Shown here one piece after another: positions 14,226 through 21,134 of a stretch of 24,720 nucleotides of DNA. This DNA is from JACQCV01 sp964634555. GTDB taxonomy: Bacteria > Patescibacteriota > Minisyncoccia > Phycocordibacterales > UBA12445. Made by a program: the position numbers and the translations under genes. Every line of letters starts with the position of its first letter. The first letter of the stretch is position 1. The stretch spans positions 1-24,720 of the forward strand of contig CAZWJJ010000009.1 of the NCBI GenBank assembly GCA_964634555.1, read 5' to 3'. The notes beneath the pieces are model-generated. The model saw only the letters and a program-made list of their open reading frames with translations, did not search any database and was not told the DNA's origin.

Positions 14226-16613
14226 GTGAAAGCTTCAAAGAAAACCATTTTACTTGATGTGCATGCTATTTTGCATCGAGCATACCATGCTTTGCCGGGT
14301 TTTTCTTCGAGCTCTGGCGAACCGACGGGCGCGCTTTACGGCGTCTCGGCGTTTTTGATAAAAATAGTTTCTGATCTGAAGCCGGATTATATCGTAGCCT
14401 GTTACGATCTGCCTGGTCCGACATTCCGTAAAAAAATTTATGACGAATATAAGGCCGGACGGGCCAAGGCTGATGATTCTTTGATTGCGCAGATGGTTCG
14501 GTCGAGAGATATTTTTAAGGCTTTCAATATTCCTATATACGAGAAGGCAGGCTTTGAAGCAGATGATATTATCGGAACGATCGCCGAGATTACAAAAAAA
14601 GAAAAGAGCATGCAGACAATCATCGCTTCAGGTGACATGGATACTCTACAGCTAGTTGATGATGATTCGGTTGTGGTTTATACCTTGAAAAAAGGTATCA
14701 ACGATACGGTGATTTACAATGAAGATGCAGTAAAAGAAAGATTTGGTTTTAGCCCGGAACTGATGGCTGATTATAAGGGATTGCGGGGCGATCCGTCCGA
14801 TAATATTATTGGCGTGAAGGGGATAGGAGAAAAAACCGCAACCGAGCTGATAAAAAATTTCGGTTCGATAGAGAAGATTTATAAAGTTATAAAAAAAGAA
14901 CCGGAAAAATTGATCGCGGTTGGAATTAAGCAAAGAATTATCGACATATTGAAGGAGGCAGAGGAGGAAGCGGTTTTTTCAAAGATGCTGGCGACAATCA
15001 AGCGCGATGTTCCGATCGATTTTTCTTTGCCAGAAAAAAGCTGGCGGGAGGCTTTAGATATTTCGGAAGCGTTGAAGCTTTTTCAGCAACTGGAATTTAA
15101 ACAGCTTGGTCCGAGATTAAAAAATCTGCTATCTCAAGATGGAGCCGATTTGTCTGAATCTGCAGAAATTGATCAATCAAAGACAAAATCAGATTCTATT
15201 TTGCCGGAGGAGTTTCGTAAGTTGGCCATTGCCGCTTGGCTCATGAATTCAGAATTAACAAATCCGACGACTGAAGATATTTTGACGACATTTGCAGCGC
15301 GGGATTTTGATGAGGTTAGAAGTAAATTGGCTAAAGAGTTAAAAGATCGCGGACTGGAAAAGGTTTACAACGAGATTGAATTGCCGATTGTGCCGATTAT
15401 TAGAGAAGCCGAAGATCGTGGAATTTTGATTGATCAAAAACATTTTTCGCGGATGTCTTCATACTATCACGAAAAATTAAAATCGCTTGAGGCGGAGATC
15501 TGGAAGCTGGCGGGAGAGGAGTTTAATGTGAACTCTTCTAAACAATTAGCGGTTATTTTATTCGACAGGCTTAATTTGTCGGTGAAGGGTTTGAAAAAAA
15601 CTCCCGGAGGCGCGCGATCAACTCGCGAGTCTGAACTTTTAAAATTAAAAGACGCGCATCCGATCATCGAGCTTTTATTGTCTTATCGGGAAATTCAGAA
15701 ACTGCTGTCGACATATATTGATCCTTTGCCGACATTGATTGATTCCGATGGTCGGCTTCACACCTCGCTTGATCAGATGGGTACGACTACTGGCCGGCTT
15801 TCATCACGCGATCCGAATTTGCAAAATATTCCCGCCGGAGGTGAGATCGCTAAAGAGATTCGTCGGGGCTTTGTTGCAACCGCCGGATTTAAATTTGCGT
15901 CGTTTGATTATTCTCAGATCGAGATGAGAGTTTTAGCTTGGCTTTCCGGCGATCCGGAGCTGGTCGAGATTTTTAAGACTGGCCAGGATATACATACTGC
16001 TGTGGCGTCGAAGGTTTTTGGCGTCCCGGAAAATGAAGTGACGAAAGAGATGCGACGCAAGGCGAAAGTCATAAACTTCGGCATTGTTTATGGGATGGGA
16101 ATAAGTTCTCTTAAAAAGAATCTGAACTCGACAATGCAGGAGGCCGAAACTTTTTATAATAACTATTTCGCGCAGTTTCCAAAAATTCGAGAATATTTTG
16201 AAAAGGTAAAAAATGAGGCTAGGAAAAAAGGCTTTACGACAACTTTTTATGGACGCCGCCGATATTTTCCTATGATAAATTCAAGTTTGCCGTTTGTTCG
16301 TGCTGAGGCGGAGAGAATGGCTGTGAACGCACCAATCCAAGGCACGGCTACTGCCGATCTTATAAAAATGGCGATGAACAAAGTAGACACCGAGCTTAAA
16401 AAAGTTGGACTTGATAATTCGACTCACTTACTGCTCCAAGTACACGATGAATTACTTTATGAAATTAAAGATGGCAAAGATCTTCATCAAACGATGGCGG
16501 TTATAAAAAAAGCTATGGAGACTGTCGATAAACTGCCGGTACCGTTGACTGTTAATTCGTATCTTGGCTCTAATTGGGGTGATATTGAGGAGCATAATCT
16601 GTCAGCGGAATGA
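14226..16613 (+). CDS. polA: DNA polymerase I, proofreading domain degenerate
   Basis: Repair and Okazaki-fragment polymerase, 795 residues with a GTG start. The N-terminal 5' nuclease spans about 6-290, with acidic clusters (EADDIIG at 111-117, SGDMDTLQ at 135-142, GDPSDNI at 188-194) and the H3TH motif GVKGIGEKTA. Residues about 325-375 are a short remnant where the 3'-5' exonuclease would be; its DxE-type metal site is not visible, so proofreading is probably absent. The polymerase domain is complete. Motif A is FASFDYSQIE with Asp561, the O-helix is RRKAKVINFGIVYG at 610-623, and motif C is VHDE at 739-742. The stop overlaps the next start as ATGA. Confidence 0.96.
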   Translation: MKASKKTILLDVHAILHRAYHALPGFSSSSGEPTGALYGVSAFLIKIVSDLKPDYIVACYDLPGPTFRKKIYDEYKAGRAKADDSLIAQMVRSRDIFKAFNIPIYEKAGFEADDIIGTIAEITKKEKSMQTIIASGDMDTLQLVDDDSVVVYTLKKGINDTVIYNEDAVKERFGFSPELMADYKGLRGDPSDNIIGVKGIGEKTATELIKNFGSIEKIYKVIKKEPEKLIAVGIKQRIIDILKEAEEEAVFSKMLATIKRDVPIDFSLPEKSWREALDISEALKLFQQLEFKQLGPRLKNLLSQDGADLSESAEIDQSKTKSDSILPEEFRKLAIAAWLMNSELTNPTTEDILTTFAARDFDEVRSKLAKELKDRGLEKVYNEIELPIVPIIREAEDRGILIDQKHFSRMSSYYHEKLKSLEAEIWKLAGEEFNVNSSKQLAVILFDRLNLSVKGLKKTPGGARSTRESELLKLKDAHPIIELLLSYREIQKLLSTYIDPLPTLIDSDGRLHTSLDQMGTTTGRLSSRDPNLQNIPAGGEIAKEIRRGFVATAGFKFASFDYSQIEMRVLAWLSGDPELVEIFKTGQDIHTAVASKVFGVPENEVTKEMRRKAKVINFGIVYGMGISSLKKNLNSTMQEAETFYNNYFAQFPKIREYFEKVKNEARKKGFTTTFYGRRRYFPMINSSLPFVRAEAERMAVNAPIQGTATADLIKMAMNKVDTELKKVGLDNSTHLLLQVHDELLYEIKDGKDLHQTMAVIKKAMETVDKLPVPLTVNSYLGSNWGDIEEHNLSAE

Positions 16614-17386
16614 TTTTTGTTGTTCATGGAAATTTAAGAGAAAAGGTTCTGGCTGGGTTTGTAGAGTTGAAGGATAAAATGATCCGGGCTAATCCGGATG
16701 CTTTGCAGATTAGATTTTCTACTGAGAATTTTTCCCGCGAGAGATTTGAAGAGCTGATGGGAGGCAGATCTTTGTTTAAGGAAAAATTTATTGTTTTGTC
16801 GGATGGATTATTTGAGAAGGCGGAGATTGGTGATTTTTTATTGGAAAAAATCTCTTTGATCGCCGAATCTGATACCATATTTATTTTTCGCGAAGGCAAG
16901 CTCACGAAAAAATATCTTGATGCCATAAAAAAAGCCGGAGGCAAGCTTGAAGAGTTTTCTGATTCTGAATCTGCAAAAAAGCAGGGATATGCGGGCGCTA
17001 GAGAAATTAAACTTCGCGCCGGGTACGAAGGCTACAATATTTTTAGTTTTACTGATGCTATTGGCGCTAGAGATAAAAAAAACGCTTGGGTCCTGTATCA
17101 AAAGGGCTTACGCGCTGGATTGCCTGCTGAGGAGCTGTTTTGGAAGATTGTTTGGATTTTTCGAAATATTATTTTGGTTAGTTCGATAAATTCTGACCAT
17201 GCGGGGCTACAAACTAAGTTTAGCGTTAGCCCATTTATATTAGGTAAATGCCGAGGCTTTGTTAAAAACTACTCAGTCGAATCCTTGATTGATAATTACA
17301 AGAAGCTCAATGATATTTATTATCAATTTAGACGGGGAGAAGTTGAGGTTGAATTGGCAGTTGAGCAGTTTATCTTGAATCTATAA
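16610..17386 (+). CDS. holA: DNA polymerase III delta subunit-like protein (HolA family)
   Basis: Likely clamp-loader delta subunit, which opens the DnaN ring. The 258 residues are shorter than the usual 330 or so. Visible family features are an early beta strand-helix (MIFVVHGNLREKVLAGF), LMGGRSLFKEKFIVLSD at about 49-65 matching the HolA tt-RSLF-x-x-rrlV-l segment, and a C-terminal all-helical region with LKAG-like packing (GLRAGLPAEELFWKIVWIFRNIIL) and VELAVEQFILNL at the end. The canonical P-loop is absent, as expected for delta. It overlaps polA by 4 bases (ATGA), implying coupling. The gene symbol is by homology pattern; moderate certainty. Confidence 0.75.
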   Translation: MIFVVHGNLREKVLAGFVELKDKMIRANPDALQIRFSTENFSRERFEELMGGRSLFKEKFIVLSDGLFEKAEIGDFLLEKISLIAESDTIFIFREGKLTKKYLDAIKKAGGKLEEFSDSESAKKQGYAGAREIKLRAGYEGYNIFSFTDAIGARDKKNAWVLYQKGLRAGLPAEELFWKIVWIFRNIILVSSINSDHAGLQTKFSVSPFILGKCRGFVKNYSVESLIDNYKKLNDIYYQFRRGEVEVELAVEQFILNL

Positions 17387-17394
17387 AAGATATT

Positions 17395-17500
17395 AACCCA
17401 GGGCGACTCTGTATACTTGGAGTTTGCTTATGTGTTTAATACCTTCTCACTTCTCAGCTCGCCACGCATTTTGCGGGATCTATACTGATTTACCTTGGCA
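17395..17500. other. Foldable spacer, possible rod-like RNA
   Basis: No ORF. CCAGGG (17398-17403) can pair with CCTTGG (17493-17498, one wobble), and TCTGTATA (17408-17415) with TATACTGA (17481-17488, one mismatch). A CGCA/TGCG hairpin lies inside at 17465-17475. The rod-with-bulges outline is reminiscent of 6S RNA, but I could not identify a convincing promoter or decide the strand. The rest of 17501-17560 is AT-rich and shows nothing else. Confidence 0.3.
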
Positions 17501-17562
17501 ATAAAATACCCTTTAAAAATAAGGATATTTTAGGAAATAGTCAGGATTTATTTTAATTTGGC

Positions 17563-17591
17563 TTGACAAATTTATTCCAAGATGCTAGACT
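17563..17591 (+). promoter_or_regulatory. Near-consensus extended -10 promoter of the GC-rich orphan gene
   Basis: TTGACA at 17563-17568, 17-bp spacer, TAGACT at 17586-17591 with TGC before it. The -10/start region matches that of the structured RNA at 10918-10936 in 17 of 19 bases. Confidence 0.85.
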
Positions 17592-17657
17592 ATCCACAGA
17601 ATCGGTTAAGTAAGTTCGTTGAAGTGCTGAAAAAGAGTGATGGCTAAAGGGGAATAC

Positions 17658-17706
17658 TCTCCTAAGCCGACGATCTGTTCCGTTATGATAACGGAACAGA
17701 AGGAGA
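17658..17706 (+). promoter_or_regulatory. Leader palindrome and putative Shine-Dalgarno sequestrator
   Basis: A perfect palindrome with 13-bp arms (TCTGTTCCGTTAT 17674-17686, ATAACGGAACAGA 17688-17700) around a single G. It abuts the Shine-Dalgarno AGGAGA (17701-17706). TCTCCT at 17658-17663 is its exact complement, so the leader can fold to hide the ribosome site. As DNA the palindrome could instead be a repressor operator. Confidence 0.65.
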
Positions 17707-17714
17707 TTTCGATC

Positions 17715-18311
17715 ATGAAGAAGAACCAGCAGGCCACTACCGCGACTGCCACTGCGACCGAGACGCCCGCCGCCGCCCAGACCCACCAGATGAACGAACG
17801 GCCGGCACTGGCCGTCCGTTCCGGAACGATCGGGGAAGTGAACGTAGGGGTGACCGAGGCACGCTGGACAGCAGTCGTGGTCACTTCTGACCCGAATGCT
17901 CAGGGAATCTTCAGAGCCAGATATCTGGAGCTGGAAAAGAACAAGGATTTGGAGGATGAGGAACTCCACCTCACTGCTTCGGACCTCCGAGGGGTGCCGC
18001 GCTGGCGCCTCAAGAACCTTCGTCAACTCGCCGGACAGTCCGGCGAGACCGATGGCGATGAAGAAGACTTCGTCTACTATCTGACCAGAAAGCTCTTCGG
18101 AGCTGACGTGAGGATCGTGGAGACCGAGACCGGAGACATGGAGATTCAGGCCAAGCGCCGAGGCGATGAACGCCCCGGAGCTCTGGCGGCCGATCTGTCC
18201 CCCAAGCTCGTCCAGGTGCACGAGAGCTTCGAGAGGGAGGATGGCAAGTGGGTCTCTCGAGTCGTGTATCGACTCAACTTCGGTCAGACCCCGCCGAAGA
18301 AGACCAAGTAA
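17715..18311 (+). CDS. GC-rich orphan protein of unknown function
   Basis: A 198-residue protein from the ATG at 17715, chosen because AGGAG (17701-17705) lies 9 bp upstream. An in-frame ATG at 17637 has no ribosome site and would read through the palindrome. The first 30 residues are a low-complexity Thr/Ala stretch (ATTATATATETPAAA). The remainder looks globular and highly charged: VTEARWTAVVVTSDPNAQGIF, an acidic LEKNKDLEDEELHL helix, the EEDFVYYLTRKLFGADVRIVE segment, and a C-terminal VSRVVYRLNF strand with a KKTK tail. It has no signal peptide or membrane segment. Base composition is about 60% GC by eye against about 40% in neighbours, with C/G-ending codons, suggesting horizontal origin or strong codon selection. 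It has its own promoter, leader structure and terminators. I do not recognise the family. Confidence 0.8.
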   Translation: MKKNQQATTATATATETPAAAQTHQMNERPALAVRSGTIGEVNVGVTEARWTAVVVTSDPNAQGIFRARYLELEKNKDLEDEELHLTASDLRGVPRWRLKNLRQLAGQSGETDGDEEDFVYYLTRKLFGADVRIVETETGDMEIQAKRRGDERPGALAADLSPKLVQVHESFEREDGKWVSRVVYRLNFGQTPPKKTK

Positions 18312-18317
18312 TATTTA

Positions 18318-18372
18318 GGCGGTAAGACCGCCACGCAGGGCGCCAATGCTGAAAAGCAAAGGCGCTCTTTTT
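18318..18372 (+). terminator. Double hairpin terminator after the GC-rich gene
   Basis: First GGCGGT/ACCGCC (18318-18332). Then GCGCC (18340-18344) pairs GGCGC (18361-18365) with an inner TGCT-GAAA-AGCA stem, followed by TCTTTTT. Confidence 0.88.
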
Positions 18373-18416
18373 AATTGATTAAAAATAAGTTAGTGTGAGG
18401 TGAGGAAAATAGTTTG

Positions 18417-18489
18417 TGCGTCCAGTTGGAATCGAACCAACGACCCTCTGCTTAAAAGGCAGGTGCTCTACCGACTGAGCTATGGACGC
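18417..18489 (-). tRNA. tRNA-Lys (anticodon TTT)
   Basis: Full cloverleaf on the minus strand, 73 nt with the discriminator. The acceptor GCGTCCA pairs TGGACGC. The D arm is AGCTCAGTCGGTAGAGC, the anticodon loop CTTTTAA gives anticodon TTT, and the T arm carries GGTTCGATTCC. The discriminator is A. No CCA is encoded (CAA follows), so CCA must be added by nucleotidyltransferase. Twelve bases of its 5' end recur at 18592-18603. Confidence 0.96.
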
Positions 18490-18508
18490 GACATTTTATT
18501 CCGACTTT

Positions 18509-18572
18509 CATCGGAGCTTCGAAGGGCAAGTGGGTGGTGTTATACCACATCTCGTCCGCCGAAGCTCGGATG
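18509..18572. repeat. Long imperfect hairpin element beside tRNA-Lys
   Basis: CATC-g-GAGCTTCG (18509-18521) pairs CGAAGCTC-g-GATG (18560-18572) with one G/G mismatch. Inside, GGGCAAG (18524-18530) pairs CTCGTCC (18551-18557) imperfectly, and GTGGT (18534-18538) pairs ACCAC (18544-18548) across a 5-nt loop. It lies between two copies of a 12-bp tRNA-derived direct repeat. Confidence 0.65.
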
Positions 18573-18591
18573 CAAGGAGAGCGCAGGTGGA

Positions 18592-18603
18592 AGCTATGGA
18601 CGC
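18592..18603. repeat. Direct repeat of the tRNA-Lys 5' end
   Basis: AGCTATGGACGC here is identical to 18478-18489, the 5' end of tRNA-Lys on the minus strand. This is an att-like or target-duplication footprint bracketing the 18509-18572 hairpin. Confidence 0.6.
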
Positions 18604-18634
18604 ATTTGTAACCAAGACAATAACAAAAAAAATT

Positions 18635-19120
18635 ATGATTGTCCAACCAAAAAATAAAATAGTTTTGATCTTAGATAATATTAGGAGTGTTCATAATGTC
18701 GGCTCTATTTTTAGGACGGCCGAATGTGCGGGTGCCTCTGAGATTTATCTGGTTGGCGTAACACCTGATCCGATTGATCGTTTTGGGAGGTTAAGAAAGG
18801 GTCTCGGCAAAGTTGCATTGGGCGCAGAAAAGAAAATAAAATGGCAACACATAAATGATATTTTTGAACTTATAGATAAACTTAAAAAAGAAAAATTTCA
18901 GATTGTGGCCTTGGAGCAGGCGGAAAATTCTGTCGACTATAAAGAGTTTAAACCGAAATTTCCTTGCGCCTTAATTCTTGGTGAGGAGGTTAAGGGGATT
19001 TCGAAAGATGTTTTGGTGGAGTGCGATCAAATATTTGAGATTCCGATGATGGGTGAAAAGGAGTCGCTTAATGTTTCTGTCGCAACTGGCGTGGCGTTGT
19101 TTCGGATTTTAAATATATAG
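18635..19120 (+). CDS. SpoU/TrmH-family RNA 2'-O-methyltransferase
   Basis: SPOUT-class methyltransferase that uses S-adenosylmethionine to 2'-O-methylate a tRNA or rRNA ribose. I start at the ATG at 18635 (161 residues, MIVQPKNKIV). The frame is open back to 18482, but that part overlaps tRNA-Lys and a hairpin element. Motif 1 is NIRSVHNVGSIFRTAE at about 15-30 with the conserved Asn21 and Arg27. Motif 2 is CALILGEEVKGI, and motif 3 is IPMMGEKESLNVSVATGVAL; together they form the trefoil knot and SAM pocket. There is no N-terminal RNA-binding extension, so it is a minimal TrmH/TrmL-like enzyme. The exact target nucleotide cannot be told from sequence. Confidence 0.92.
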   Translation: MIVQPKNKIVLILDNIRSVHNVGSIFRTAECAGASEIYLVGVTPDPIDRFGRLRKGLGKVALGAEKKIKWQHINDIFELIDKLKKEKFQIVALEQAENSVDYKEFKPKFPCALILGEEVKGISKDVLVECDQIFEIPMMGEKESLNVSVATGVALFRILNI

Positions 19121-19141
19121 CCTTATTACTATTGCAGGTAA

Positions 19142-19195
19142 GAGATTGCTTCGCTACCGTTCGTAATGACATTCATAAACTGTTGCAATGACAGC
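19142..19195. repeat. Interspersed inverted repeat, copy C
   Basis: GAGATTGCTTCGCTACCGTT begins the element, CGTAATGAC follows and TTGCAATGACAGC closes it at 19183-19195. These are the same words as at 6866-6952 and 23900-23974, but partly rearranged. Confidence 0.65.
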
Positions 19196-19257
19196 TCAAA
19201 TGGAGGGGAGTAAGGAGAATAAAAAAGTTGTTGTTGACATCGACAGCATCGACGGTT

Positions 19258-19291
19258 GTCATTGCGAGAAATGAAATCACGAAGCAATCTC
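19258..19291. repeat. Interspersed inverted repeat, copy D (half element)
   Basis: GTCATTGCGAG (19258-19268) and GAAGCAATCTC (19281-19291) match the left half of the element at 23900-23932. It lies just beyond the mutM stop codon. Confidence 0.7.
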
Positions 19292-19299
19292 AGATGTGT

Positions 19300-20211
19300 C
19301 TACGCTAATTTTTGATGACGGTTACAAAAATGCGCACTGCGTCCGGCAACAATAATTCTTTCGATTGTTCCGCCACAGCCTTTTTTCAAACACTTCTGTC
19401 CGGTTCGACGATAGACCATATGGACATTTTGAAACCCGCCACGTTCGCCATAGATATTTCTATAATCCGAAGTTGAATCTCCGCCAAGTTCGATCGAGCG
19501 TTTTAGAATATTGTGCATTGATGAATAGATTTTTTTAATTTTATCAGAACTAATCTCTGAAACTTTTTGTCTCGGATGAACGCCGGAGGCCCAAAGAATT
19601 TCATCAGAGTAGATGTTGCCGATGCCGGCGATTATTTCCTGATTCATTAGAGCTTGTTTGATCGGCCAGTGCGGTTTTTTGTTTAGTCGCGCGGTGAATA
19701 GTTTTAAATTTAGCGATTTATCAAGCGGCTCGGGGCCCAGAGGTCTTAGATCTGGGTGTTCATTGGTTTCTCTGGTATTGAATAAAAGAATTTTTGCAAA
19801 TTTTCGGGTGTCGGCTAGTACCAGTTGGTGTTCATTGGAGAGAAAAAAGATGAGATGAATGAAGCGGTTGTAAGGATCGTTTAACGGATGCTTTTCATTT
19901 TCTTCAACCGGAATCCATTTCCAGCCCTCTTTGTCTTTTGATTCTGCCTGGCGCCACTTTCCATACATAACATGGCCGGTCATTTTCATATGGATCAGAA
20001 GGGTCTTGCCGCCGGTAAGATCGATTAAAATATTTTTAGCTCGTCTTCGCGCGCCCAGAATTTTTAATCCGATGATCTCTTCTTTAAATTTGGAAAAAGT
20101 ATGGGACTTAATCAGTTTGGGCCAATCGGACCAGACATCTTTGATCGTTAGGTTTTTTGTCAGATGGTTTATGCCATTGACGGTGGTTGTGACTTCGGGA
20201 AGTTCAGGCAT
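19300..20211 (-). CDS. mutM: Formamidopyrimidine-DNA glycosylase (Fpg/MutM)
   Basis: Bifunctional glycosylase/AP lyase that removes 8-oxoguanine and ring-opened purines. The 303 residues start with MPELPE, giving the catalytic Pro2 and Glu3 after Met removal. Lys59 in RRRAKNILIDL corresponds to the conserved strand Lys. A helix-two-turn-helix region includes NQEIIAGIGNIYSDEILW. The C-terminal zinc finger has Cys274, Cys279, Cys296 and His299, so it is C4-C / C2-H rather than the usual four cysteines. The conserved finger arginine is Arg291. A roughly 20-residue charged insert (AESKDKEGWKWIPVEENEK) follows HVMYGKWRQ. It is the last gene of a ruvA-mur-arginase-mutM run, 14 bp after the arginase stop. 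Confidence 0.95.
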   Translation of the reverse strand: MPELPEVTTTVNGINHLTKNLTIKDVWSDWPKLIKSHTFSKFKEEIIGLKILGARRRAKNILIDLTGGKTLLIHMKMTGHVMYGKWRQAESKDKEGWKWIPVEENEKHPLNDPYNRFIHLIFFLSNEHQLVLADTRKFAKILLFNTRETNEHPDLRPLGPEPLDKSLNLKLFTARLNKKPHWPIKQALMNQEIIAGIGNIYSDEILWASGVHPRQKVSEISSDKIKKIYSSMHNILKRSIELGGDSTSDYRNIYGERGGFQNVHMVYRRTGQKCLKKGCGGTIERIIVAGRSAHFCNRHQKLA

Positions 20212-20225
20212 GAATTTTTTTTGGA

Positions 20226-21134
20226 TTAATAATTCGGGGTCGACTTCTTTTCACTGAGATATTTTTCATATGGCGTCCAGCGATGTCCGAGAAGATTTAA
20301 AATAAGTTCAATACCGAGATTTATAGTTTTGTTGTCGACGTCTTTTTGAGGATTGATCTCCATGATATCAATAGAACAAATATTGGCTGAAGAAAGTTTT
20401 TCGGTTATATATTTTATTTCACGATACGATAATCCTCCCTTATTTATTATGCCTGTGCCAGGTGCTTCGCTTACATCAATAGAGTCGATATCTAAACTAA
20501 TATGGAGAGGGCGCCCTTTAATATGATCCAAAACTTGAGTCATGATTTCTCCGATGCCTGATTCCGTCACATTGCTCACAGTGAACATTTTTATACTTTT
20601 TTCTTTAATGTAATTTTGTTCGTATTGATCGATATCCTTAGCCCCTAGGATAATCGCTTCATTATATTTATATTTAGTAAAACCATAGTCAGTGTAGAGC
20701 GAATCGCCGAGGACGGTTGATAGCGACATTCCATGCATGTTGCCGGAAGGGGACGAGTCGGGAGTGTTTGAATCTGGGTGGGCATCGATATATAAAATGG
20801 CGGCATTCGGTTCAAGTTTTTTTGTGGCGAACATTGAGCCGATGGAGGTTGAGTGATCCCCGCCAAGCAGGAGTGTTATATCTTTGGCAGAATTGGTTTT
20901 TATAGCTGTCTCGTAAATTGAGCGATTGAGCACTGTGAGTGTTTCGTGGTTTTTAACTTTGGTATTTGGTGCTACGGAGATTGGTCCTAGAATTTCTAAT
21001 GGCAATAATTGGTAGGCGATATTATTAAATGTTAGTGCATCCAATAATCCTAGTTTTAGTATTTCATCCGGCGCTAACTCAGTTCCACCGTTTGAACTGC
21101 CGAGGCTCGTTTCAGCTTTAATTATTTTGAGCAT
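20226..21134 (-). CDS. Arginase/agmatinase-family ureohydrolase
   Basis: Binuclear manganese hydrolase of the ureohydrolase fold, which splits a guanidino group to release urea or a related product. I use the ATG at 21134 (302 residues, MLKIIKAETSLG), overlapping the upstream Mur-ligase stop by 17 bases. Metal ligands are all visible: His94 in LLLGGDHST, Asp117/His119/Asp121 in DAHPDSNTPD, and Asp215/Asp217 in SLDIDSID. Glu259 in IMEINP matches the conserved substrate-guanidinium glutamate. The order GGDHS ... DAHxD ... SxDxDxxD is diagnostic of the family. Whether the substrate is arginine, agmatine or formiminoglutamate cannot be told. The gene is unusual for a genome that looks so reduced, and no other arginine or polyamine gene is nearby. 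Confidence 0.88.
   Translation of the reverse strand: MLKIIKAETSLGSSNGGTELAPDEILKLGLLDALTFNNIAYQLLPLEILGPISVAPNTKVKNHETLTVLNRSIYETAIKTNSAKDITLLLGGDHSTSIGSMFATKKLEPNAAILYIDAHPDSNTPDSSPSGNMHGMSLSTVLGDSLYTDYGFTKYKYNEAIILGAKDIDQYEQNYIKEKSIKMFTVSNVTESGIGEIMTQVLDHIKGRPLHISLDIDSIDVSEAPGTGIINKGGLSYREIKYITEKLSSANICSIDIMEINPQKDVDNKTINLGIELILNLLGHRWTPYEKYLSEKKSTPNY

Noticed and set aside
17637..17714. Start of the GC-rich protein at the ATG at 17637
   Set aside because: It has no ribosome site, and translation would melt the palindrome. The ATG at 17715 has a well-placed AGGAG.
17553..18221. Minus-strand 222-residue ORF opposite the GC-rich gene
   Set aside because: It is a shadow favoured by high GC. 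The plus strand has the promoter, Shine-Dalgarno and terminator, and the minus strand has none.
18482..18634. Upstream extension of the SpoU methyltransferase
   Set aside because: It would begin inside tRNA-Lys and run through the hairpin element. The conserved domain starts at the ATG at 18635.
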